Shown here: piece after piece, positions 46,537 through 55,498 of the stretch
Numbering within the stretch: the stretch's first letter is position 1
Layout of the letters: every line of letters starts with the position of its first letter
NCBI GenBank assembly: GCA_951640165.1
Contig: OX621265.1
Span: 18,117,001-18,181,000, forward strand
Origin: Pseudoips prasinana
Lineage: Eukaryota > Arthropoda > Insecta > Lepidoptera > Nolidae
DNA: 64,000 nt
Reading direction: 5' to 3'
Program-made: the position numbers and the translations under genes
The notes under the pieces: model-generated
Database searches by the model: none
The model's input: only the letters and a program-made list of their open reading frames with translations
Told to the model about the DNA's origin: nothing

Positions 46537-46745
46537 AACAACCTAACCTAACCTAACTACTCCAATAATAAAAAAAAAACCTAACCTAACCTAACTACTC
46601 CAATAATAAAAAAGAACCTAACCTAACTAATCCAATAATAAAAAAAACCTAACCTAACCTAACTACTCAATAATAAAATAAACCTAACCTAACCTACTCC
46701 AATATTAAAAAGAAACCTAACCTTACTACTCCCATAATAAAAAAA
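46527..46745. repeat. CCTAA (TTAGG)-type minisatellite, block 1
   Basis: About six degenerate units of 30-38 bp built as CCTAACCTAACCTAACTACT followed by CCAATAATAAAAAAA. The insect telomere repeat TTAGG is present in two to three consecutive copies per unit (as CCTAA on this strand). It separates the 5' edge of R1 element 1 from the poly(A) end of R1 element 2. Confidence 0.9.
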
Positions 46746-47262
46746 CCTTTATTTATTTTTTATTTTTTTGCCGGGGTGGAAAATCCTTCATGGATGTCCT
46801 CCGCCTTGGGGGAGGCGGAGGGGTCTGTCAGACTCCTACTGACTAAAAACCACCCCGATGTTCCATCTCACACCTGCGCCGGGGGTCGCGGGAACGAACG
46901 ATACTTCCACAACCCCCGGCTGGTGCTGGCCCATGCCTACGGGCCTCCTCGCATTAGCAGGGGGGAGTGAGGTGTTAAACTCCCCCCGCAACGTCTAAGA
47001 GGGGCGCGCGTGGAACACGTCGCGCCGCCACCTCGGGTCCAGATGTGTAGTGGACCCCCCGAGTCCGTCGCCCCTAGACCCATTTAGGGGGACCGGAAGA
47101 GTGCGCTGTCCACCCTCCGCAGCTCCGCCGACGCCCGGTGCATCTGCTGCGGGCCGGGAGAGAGGATGTAATCTCCCTCTCCCGCTCCGGAGCTTCGCGA
47201 GATGACTGTCTCGCAGAAGGAAACCACCGCGTCCCAGGACTCCAGGCCGCCAACCATCGAAT

Positions 47263-48360
47263 TCACGACGGCCGGCAGCGACAGGCCAGGTCACTGCCTA
47301 CCCCAGAAATGAGGGCACGGCGCTGCTCCTCCCAAGCGGCACACTCTGCCAGCGTATGCAGCGCCGTGTCCTCCTGACAGTCGACGCAGTGGTGAGACCG
47401 GGCGTCCGGCTCCCTGTTTATGCGACACAGGTACTTCCCGAAGCAGCCATGCCCCGAGAGCACCTGCGTCACCCGAAACGACAGGGAGCCGTGCCTCCTC
47501 CCGAGCCAATGCTCGAGTACCGGCCGGACCGCCTCGATAGTGACGAGGCCGGCGGTTGGGCGCGAGAGCCTGCCCCGCCATTCCGCCACCAGGGCCTCGC
47601 GAAGTTGCGACCGACGCAGCTCCATGTGTCGCTGCATCTGCCGCCCGCCTTGCGCCAGCATCTCCTCGCGCCACCGGTACAGTGACGCGAGTACTTTCAC
47701 CTCGAGGTCCCAGGGCGGGGATCCGGCCAGTACACAGGCCGCCTCGTAGGAGACCGTGCGATATCCCCTGATGACTCTGACTGCCATAGCTCTCTGCGGT
47801 CTCCGCAGAACAGCAATGCTGCCGGCCGTCAGGTCAGCCGCCCAGATCGGGGCCCCGTACAGGGCCATCGATCGCACGATCCCCATGTAAAGCCGCCTAC
47901 AGGCTGCGCTCGGGCCCCCCAGATTGGGAAGCAGCGTTGACAGCGCCCCAGCCGCGCCCATCAGCTTAGGCACCAGCCGCCGGAAGTGGGGTCCGAAGTC
48001 CCACCGGCTGTCGAGCACCAATCCCAGGTACTTCATGGTAGGCTCGACAGCGATCCGGACCCCCCCGACCACAATGTGTGAACCGGGCGGCGGCGCCCGC
48101 CGGAGACTATGGAACATCATGGCCTCCGACTTCTTGAGGGCCACCTCCAGACCGAGGCGCCGGATGCGGCTCACCACCTGTGAGACCGCAGCCGTCGCCA
48201 GCAACGCTGCCTCCCTGCGCGAGCTCCCACGGACCGTGACCAGCGTGTCGTCCGCATAGCACATCAGGTCCACGCCCGGCTGGAGCTCGCCCCTCAGCAC
48301 CCAGTCGTACCCGATGTTCCATAGGAGTGGGCCCAAACCGAACCCTATAGAACACCGCAC
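47263..48360 (-). pseudogene. R1-clade RT, C-terminal part (element 2)
   Basis: Continues RT after a frameshift: FGLGPLLWNIGYDWVLRGEL, CYADDTLVTVRGSS (catalytic YADD), KSEAMMFHSLRRAPPPG, MKYLGLVLDSRWDFGPHFRR, SMALYGAPIWAADL, VLSGHGCFGKYLCRINRE and the zinc motif CVDCQEDTALHTLAEC. The first residues (MRCSIG) replace the expected GVPQGS because of the shift near 48355. 46770-47262 holds the rest of the C-terminus and the 3' UTR. Confidence 0.85.
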
Positions 48361-48827
48361 GACATTGAGTGCCGGTGTCCGCCATCACGTCCCACATAGG
48401 TGACACACCTCTCCGCCAGGTAATCCCCAACGATGTGGCGGAGGTAGGAAGGCACCCGATGATATCGCAGTGCCTCCCGAATGCAACTCCAGGGCAGGGT
48501 GTTGAAGGCGTTGGAGATGTCCAAGGACACCGCCAACATCACCCCACCCCGGGACACCGCTTCCTCCGCCAGGACTCTCACCCTCGGCACAGCGTGGATG
48601 GTAGAGTGCCCATGCCGAAAGCCGAACTGGCTCTCGTCCAGGTCCGGCCCCTCTCCGCACAAGTGGCCGACGAGGCGGGCTGCGATTATGCGCTCGAGCA
48701 GCTTGCCCACCTCGTCCAGCAGCACTATGGGCCGGTACCCGGACGGCGAGTCTGCAGGGCGCCCCACTAGGCCACGCCAGGACCAGACGACCATATTTCC
48801 ACAAAGTGGGAAACTGGCCCCGCTCAA
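48345..48827 (-). pseudogene. R1-clade RT, middle part (element 2)
   Basis: Reads DSPSGYRPIVLLDEVGKLLE-type sequence (PSGYRPIVLLDEVGKLLERI), LDESQFGFRHGHSTIHAVPR and GVMLAVSLDISNAFNTLPWS (motif A), ending YVGRDGGHRHSMSCGVL just before the motif B'/C region. It is offset by a frameshift from the N-terminal part at about 48780. Confidence 0.85.
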
Positions 48828-49625
48828 GGCACGCCGTGTAGAGTCCCGTCAGTTGGGGACCTAGCTCTTTCAGAGCGAGGGCCAACGCACAACCGTGAAT
48901 CCCGTCGGGCCCCGGAGCCACGTTCTTGGCCCGGAGCCGCATCACGGCCGCCCTCAACTCTTCCTGTGTCACCTCTGGGACGCTGATGGCGTTCTCCTCT
49001 GTAGGCTCTGTGGCTGTGGGCAAAGCCATCGGCGGTGGCGTGTGCTCCGCTCTTGCCGGGAAGAGGGCTGCCACTACTTCCTCCAGCAGCTCGGGTTGGA
49101 GACTCTCCGTGAGTGGAGGCGCCGCGGCTCGAAGTTTTCCTCGAACCGCACGATAAGGACGCCCCCACGGATCTCCGTCCAGAGTCTCCAACATCTCCTC
49201 CCTGGCTCGCGTCTTGGCCTCGCCGATGGCCAGCCACAGAGCCTCCTTCGCCGCGCGGTACACCTCATACAGCGCGGCCTCTTCGTCAGGGACCCGACGA
49301 CGTCTCCTCCGGTATCGGGTGTACTGACGCCTGACCGCCACGCACGCGACGCGCAACTGTGCGATCTCGGCGGTCCACCAGTACACCTGGCGCCTTCCTG
49401 TCTGAGTGTGGACCCGGGGCATAGACGCGTCGCGGATTTGCGTCATCACCCCGCGGAACCACAGCGCCTCCTCTTCGACGTCGACACGCCCGGTCGTCGC
49501 CGACTCCCGGTACCAGGCCTGGACAATGGTGGCCTCCTCGAGAAGTTCCCTGTCGATGCGCTTACGCGCCCAGCGCGGACCGTCCGTTCGCGGGGCCGGT
49601 GGACTGCGGTCGCCAGTGGTCTAGG
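48780..49625 (-). pseudogene. R1-clade RT, N-terminal part (element 2)
   Basis: Read from about 49620: PRWARKRIDRELLEEATIVQ, VMTQIRDASMPRVHTQTGRR, YWWTAEIAQLRVACVAVRRQ, DPWGRPYRAVRGKLRAAAPP and VMRLRAKNVAPGPDGIHG, then LWKYGRLVLAWPSG. This is the linker and RT motif 0-1 region, parallel to residues 40-280 of element 1. An ATG-initiated part spans 48385-49449, but its last ~130 codons are out of frame. Confidence 0.82.
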
Positions 49626-49654
49626 CGGAGACGTCGAAACGGATGTACCGATGA

Positions 49655-49857
49655 TAAATAATAAACTAACCTAACTTCTCCAATAATAAAAAAAAACCTA
49701 ACCTAACTACTCCAAAGATAAAGAAACCTAACCTCACTTCTCCAAAAATAAAAAATACTAACCTAACCACTCCAATAATAAAAAAACCTAACCTAACCTA
49801 ACTACTCCAATGATAAAAAAAATCTAACCGAACCTAACTACTCCAATAAAAGTATGC
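49655..49857. repeat. CCTAA (TTAGG)-type minisatellite, block 2
   Basis: About six units like block 1 (AACCTAACCTAACTACTCC then AATGATAAAAAAAA), with CCTAACCTAA doublets. The same minisatellite therefore lies on both sides of R1 element 2. Confidence 0.9.
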
Positions 49858-50379
49858 ATCTAATATCCGTAGAATAAACATATCGCTCCGCGTTAAAAAT
49901 TAATGAAAAAGGAATTACTAGTGCTAGAGCTTTAAAAGTGTTGTGTGGTGAAAGTGCAGTGTCCAATTCATCAGGATTATTGTGCGCAAGGTGATCCCTT
50001 GCCGGGTTGCAAAGTTATAGACCCTCAACTTTGCCAAGGAATTACTCTAACAAGGTAAATTAAAACTTTATTAAAGTATATACATCTTAAAGAGGCCGGC
50101 AGCAGAATTCTGGGGACACCATTATTGTCCAGATCGGAGAAGAATCCACGAAGTTATTAAGATCCTAAAATTTCAACGAAACGTGGAAAGCACATGGCAA
50201 AAAGTGAGGCTAAGTAGGTACTACACATAACCACGACACACGTGCTAACAAAAAACCGCAACACCCGTGGAGACTTCGTTGCCGGCCCCAAGAATCTTTG
50301 ACTACAGGCGCCCGACGCTGAAACTCCGAAGCTGAGCACCGAAGCCATCAGAACACAGCCCGAGGGAACTCCTTATCCC
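49858..50379. other. Spacer without recognised gene
   Basis: AT-rich to about 50090, then mixed composition up to the C-rich tract. It may include the start of the R1-helicase element's 5' UTR; no boundary can be placed. Confidence 0.35.
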
Positions 50380-51230
50380 CTACCCCCTATCCATACGTGT
50401 TGGGGCTCATTTGAATCGGGAAACCAAGACCCTGCCAAAGGTCTTCAAAAAACCCAGAAATCGTGGACCTCATCCCCCCCCCAATTTTCATTAGTCTTCC
50501 GCCTACATTACCCCTTCCTATAACCCCTTCCCCAGCCTTCCTTCACATACGTTAACTTCCCCCCCTAACCCTATCCAACCCCTCACTCCCCCCCCCCCCC
50601 TCACGCGTTTTCAACCACCCCACTTACCCCCCCCCCTGTTCCCCTCCCACCTAGCCCCACGACCTCCAACTCCCCACCTGCCTTACCCTCCCTACACCCC
50701 CCCTCCTACTTAACGCCCCCCACGTATCCTTTTCTTCCACTCTCCTCCGTCCTACCCCCTTCAAACCACTCACCTCCACCCCTTCCCTCCCCCTTCCACC
50801 TATCAACCTCATCCCCTAACGCCTCCCCCAGCCCTCTCCCCCTTCGAACCCTCCCTCACCCCCCCGGAGTCTAACTTCTATACCGAGGCAGCTAAATCAG
50901 CCGAGTTTGGGCTCATTGGAATCAGCACTTCAAACCCTGGACTTTGGCCCCAAAGGAAATTAGATATTCTCCCCCCCCCCCCTCGCCTTACCCCCCTCAC
51001 ACTACTCACCCCATCCCTTCCGTCCCCTTCCACCTAAAACTGAACAAATCCCCCCGTCCCCCCCACACCGTCCCCCTGCAAACCCACCCTCACCCCCCCG
51101 GAGTCTAACTTCAACACCGAGGCAGCTAGAACAGCCAAGTTTGGGCTCATTGGAATCAGGACTTCAAACCCTGGACTTTGGCCCCAAAGAAAATTAGACA
51201 TTCCAACCTTCACTATAAGCTAACGAGGCG
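50380..51230 (+). repeat. C-rich 5' region with a 117-bp direct repeat
   Basis: Strongly polypyrimidine (runs of 8-10 C) over about 850 bp. Two copies of a 117-bp block lie 235 bp apart (50853-50969 and 51088-51204), starting CCCTCACCCCCCCGGAGTC and containing TTTGGGCTCATTGGAATCA and AACCCTGGACTTTGGCCCCA. A weak third relative begins near 50402. Arrangement suggests 5' UTR monomers. Confidence 0.85.
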
Positions 51231-51332
51231 CAATCAGCTGAGGAAGCCATCCACCAGACACCCACAACACCTTAGTCAGACCAACGACAGGAGCAACATC
51301 TGCATACTATATATCATCACATAAAACAACAA

Positions 51333-53261
51333 AATGTCTTCGAACAAATCACTACCAACACAATCGGCACCCACAAAACACCCAAAACAAAAAACAGAAT
51401 CAAAACCCCAGATCAAGCAGTCCCTAACAAGCCCACCATAACGAAAGCGGCAATAACAACTGCTAAATCAGCACCATCCTGGGCACCTTCCCGGACACTC
51501 CGGGAAAAAACACTGGAGTGAGCAGCAAAGTCGGTAGCGGACTCCCTAGAAAACTACGAGTCCGACACAGGAAATATTGCTCCGGTTAACCCAGTACAAA
51601 ATCCAGCAGAAGCGGCACTGGAACGGATGGAGCGAATCAACTGAATGTGGAGCGAGGAAGAACAACCACCTCGCCCCATAGTCTCAGAAGAGGACGACAG
51701 GTCCATACCCTCGGCGCAGGAGTCAGTGGTCACCGAAGCATCCAACATAGTCGGAAGACCAAGCCTCTTACTCCTAACAAAACGCCGGGGTCGGGGTATA
51801 CAAATGGACATTGCCAACAAAGAAGCAAACGACATGTTAGAACGCGGCCAGACAGCATTGGCTGAGGCGGGCAACATGAAAAAAGAGTGCAAAGCCATCG
51901 CACTAGAGTCCCTTCAAACACTCTATGAGATTGTACTCTCACTATCAGACTCCAGATCAAGGCACAAATATAATCTGGAGAAAGAAAGGTCAAGACACGC
52001 TCAAGAGCTGATCAGCGTAGAGAGGGCCCACACAAAACGCGTACAGCAGCTGACGGATGAACTCATTAAGACTCGCGAAGTGGCGGCACAAACACCGTCG
52101 GAGGCAAAAACTACCCAAAGTTGACTTGACTTCGAGTTATTAGAGCCCCACCGATAGATAAAGGAAACACTCATGGCAACAAAAACCATCGAGCAAAACC
52201 TCGAAGCAATAGGAAAGACCCAAGCTGAATACTTCGCGAGAGACGAGGCGCAGAAACACCTAGAGCCGCTGGAAGCGATTGTAACAAACCAGGCCAAGCT
52301 CAACCAAAACCAACTGGACGAGCTCAGGTGAGACACCGCCAGAGTGGACTCTACAACAAAAGAAGTAAAGGTAGAATTAGAAATTATCTCCACAAAACTG
52401 AATAAAAAGCCCAAACACTAAACAACACCAAACATAGAGGAACATCTAACAGAAATAAAGGCAAAGATGACATCATTGGAAAACAACCTCAACACTGCAA
52501 CCACCCTTCCTACAGAAATACCAAACATCAATATTGAGGAACACATAAAACCCATAGTTAAAAACTTAGAAATAGTGACCTCAGAGTTAAGGAGTATGCG
52601 GGACAAGAAGGAAGCGGAGCCCACTATGGTCACCAGTATTGGGACAGAAATGGCGCTGGCCGAACTAATAAAAACTCAAGCCAGCGCCAAGCCAACTTAC
52701 GCGCAGCAGGCGGCCAAACCACCACCACCCATTAGAAGGCCGAACTTCAGTATAATTGTGTCCTCATCAGACAAGAATAAAACGGGGAACACAATTATAC
52801 AAAACATCCGCAGCGCAATTGACCCCAAAAACTCGGGGGCAAGAGTGGATAGAATTAAGAAAGTTGGAAACCAAAAGGTCATCCTCACCTGTAACACTAA
52901 AGGTGACCTGGATGTCATCACCCAAAAATTAAAAAGCAGCAAAACACTGACATCAGAAGCCGCAAAGAACAACAACCCCCTAGTGATAGTCAGGGACGTC
53001 ATGGCATGCCATACAGACGCTGAAATAGTGCAACACATTCTTGCACAAAACAAGCAGGTGCTGGAAGGAGTGGACACCAAAGACAGGACCATAAGGGTTA
53101 AATACAGGAAGAAGGCAAGAAACAGCTTAGAATGCCACATCGTGCTGGAAGTCTCCCCCTTAATCCACAAAAACATGTTGGAAGCCGGGAGATCCTATAT
53201 AGACATGCAGCGCAGACCTGAATCAGACCAATCCCCTCTGGTGCAATGCATCAAGGCGTAA
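51333..53261 (+). pseudogene. R1-helicase LINE ORF1 (gag-like), disrupted
   Basis: Likely start MSSNKSLPTQSAPTKHPKQ at 51333. Stops and shifts follow until a clean piece at 51645-52124 with an acidic region (SEEDDRSIPSAQESVVTEA) and a coiled-coil-like helix (KYNLEKERSRHAQELISVER, HTKRVQQLTDELIKTREVA). The last piece, 52467-53261 (264 codons), has AKPTYAQQAAKPPPPIRRP and an RRM-like fold (FSIIVSSSDKNKTGNTIIQN, VDRIKKVGNQKVILTCNTKG). It ends SPLVQCIKA, exactly where zinc knuckles should begin; these are missing. Confidence 0.75.
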
Positions 53262-53608
53262 ATGCCTGGAGTCACTGGTGGGGAAGCAGCACCGAAGATC
53301 GAAGAGGTGCCGCTTACAACATCTTCCTAGATGAGATGGACCTACACATATTAAATGAAGGGGACACTCCTACCTTTGAAACCGACAGGAGAGGCAAACT
53401 ATACACGAGCATAGTAGACGTCACAGCGTGCAGTCTGCCACTCCTGGAGAAAATTGAAGACTGGGAGGTAAACCGGAATCACATCAGACCACAACGCCAT
53501 AACTTTCAAGCTGCGTTTAGAAGGCATCTTAAAGCCATTGAAGACCCAGACAACACGCTTGTACAACACCAAGAAGGCAAAATGGACAGACTTCCGGACT
53601 ATCTTTAA
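53262..53608 (+). pseudogene. R1-helicase LINE endonuclease, C-terminal half only
   Basis: Starts abruptly at GVNAWSHWWGSSTEDRRG, the N-A-x-S-x-x-W-G motif that normally follows GDFN in R1-type endonucleases. Then come LDEMDLHILNEGDTPTFETD and YTSIVDVTACS. The N-terminal half (catalytic Glu, GDFN) is absent. ORF1 is joined to it in mid zinc knuckle, so one deletion removed the end of ORF1 and the start of ORF2. The final part, after VNRNHIRP, runs out of frame. Confidence 0.78.
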
Positions 53609-53639
53609 GAAATCGCTGGAGGATTTAAAACGAAAGAAA

Positions 53640-55433
53640 TTATCACCCAGACCAGCATCAATCAAATAGCATCCTCATCAGAACTGGAATCCATCGTAAA
53701 GTCCTACATAATAACCATTCAAGAAACGTGCGAAACCACGATTCCCAAGATAGGACCTAGGAAAAATGACAGAACACCGCCCTGGTGGACACCTGAGCTG
53801 GGACAACTAAAAGCAGAATTCCTACGCAGGAAAAGGCGAATCCGAAACGCTGCACCCATCAGGAAGGCATACGTCATAAGTGAATACAGACAAATCAAGG
53901 AAGAATATAAACAAAAAGCAACAGAGGCACAAATTCAGAGTTGGAAGGATTTCTGTAGCACACAGGAACGAGAGAGCATGTGGGACGGTATCTATAGGGT
54001 AATCAGGAAAACACCTAAAAGAACGGACGACACTCTTCTCCGAAATGCTGAGGGTAACACCCTAAGCCCAGACAATTCGGCCGAACTATTAGCAAAGACG
54101 TTTTACCCAGACGACTCGGAAGATACCGACACACCATACCATACTCGCCTGCGAGAAAAAACGGCAGATAGTCAACAGGGATATTATGATCACACAAAAC
54201 CAGACGGAACCCCTCATAAAAACCCTCCATTCGAACCAGCGGAACTAGAGCTAGTGCTTTCAGCCATCAACCCAAAGAAAGCACCTGGCCCGGATGGATT
54301 AACAGCAGACATCTGCACTGAGGCCATAAACTGCGACAGGGAGGTGTTCATGGCTATAGCAAACAAATGTTTGTCGCTAGCACACTTCCCAATCGCCTGG
54401 AAAATAGCCCATGTGATCATACTACGCAAACCCGGCAAAGATGACTACACTCACCCAAAATCCTACAGACCAATCGGCCTCCTACCAATCCTCAGAAAAA
54501 TCATTGAGAAAATGATGATAGGAAGAATACATTGGCATATACTCCCAACTCTAAACAAAAACCAGTACGGCTTCATGGCCCAGCGAGGAACAGAAGACGC
54601 CCTTTACGATCTAGTGGATCACATCAGAGAGAAAATTAAAAATAAAAAAGATAGTACTCCTAATCTCACTGGATATCGAGGGAGCATTCGACAACGCATG
54701 GTGGCCAGCTCTAAAACATCAACTAGTAAAAAAGAACTGCCCCAAAAACCTCCTTAAGCTCACTGGCTCATACCTTAAAGACCGTAAAACAATGGTAAAC
54801 TACGCCAGAGCAACATATGAGAAAGAAACCACCAAAGGCTGCGTCCAAGGCTCCATCGGAGGACCAACCTTTTGGAATATCATTCTAGACTCACTGCTCC
54901 ACAGACTAACTGGCGAAGGGACGCACTGCCAAGCGTTCGCAGACGATGTCATCCTAGTTTTCTCAAGCACTTTCATAAGTTTTATAGAACAGACAGCCAA
55001 CAAAGCTCTTCAAACGGTTGTCGAATGGGGGCAAAAGAACAAACTGAACTTCGCACCACACAAGACCAGTGTCATGATTGTTACAAAGAAACTGAAGTTC
55101 GAAACCCCCGAAATGTGTATATCCAGCAATAAGATCAGCCTATTAGAAGAAATAAAGCTCTTGGGCCTCCACATCAACAGGACGCTCACTTTCACCACGC
55201 ACGTCGCAGCCATCTCTAAAAAGGCTGCGAACATTTACAGACAACTAGCGTGTGCAGCCAAAGTGACGTGGGGACTCAATGGAGAAATAATCAGGACCAT
55301 TTACACAGCGGTAATTGAGCCTATCATCCTATACGCAGCCAGCGTCTGGGCACCCGCCATTGAGCTAAATACTGTACAATCTCTCCTCAACTCAATTCAA
55401 AGAAGCTTCGCCATGAAAATCTGTAAGGCATAA
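53640..55433 (+). pseudogene. R1-helicase LINE reverse transcriptase, one frameshift
   Basis: First frame (open from about 53640, ATG at 53978, to about 54645): PPWWTPELGQLKAEFLRRKR, LSAINPKKAPGPDGLTADI, IILRKPGKDDYTHPKSYRPI, NQYGFMAQRGTEDALYDLV. Second frame (about 54648-55433): LISLDIEGAFDNAWWPALKH (motif A), GCVQGSIGGPTFWNIILDSL, CQAFADDVILVFSS (catalytic FADD), KTSVMIVTKKLKF and LLGLHINRTLTFTTHVAAIS. The catalytic Asp residues survive, but the shift near 54645 splits the palm domain. Confidence 0.85.
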
Positions 55434-55498
55434 AGGTCAGTCTCTTTAACATCAGCCCAAGTATTAACAGGCTTGCTGCCAATAGATCTCAGGCAGCA

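Larger units (their letters stand above)
46749..49650 (-). mobile_element. R1-clade LINE (element 2), 5'-truncated, minus strand
   Basis: RT and 3' UTR of a second R1-type LINE related to element 1 but clearly different in sequence. The A-rich tail lies at 46749-46769 (TTTATTTATTTTTTATTTTT on the plus strand). It starts, on the sense strand, just upstream of RTNGPRWARKRIDRELLEEA; ORF1 and endonuclease are missing. Its 5' edge abuts minisatellite block 2. At least two frameshifts. Confidence 0.85.

Noticed and set aside
46527..46745. True telomere array
   Set aside because: Only two or three TTAGG copies per unit, interrupted by a fixed TACTCCAATAATAAAA spacer and embedded between LINEs. It is a TTAGG-derived minisatellite.
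48895..49674. Plus-strand frame of 259 codons
   Set aside because: Antisense to R1 element 2 RT; no family resemblance.
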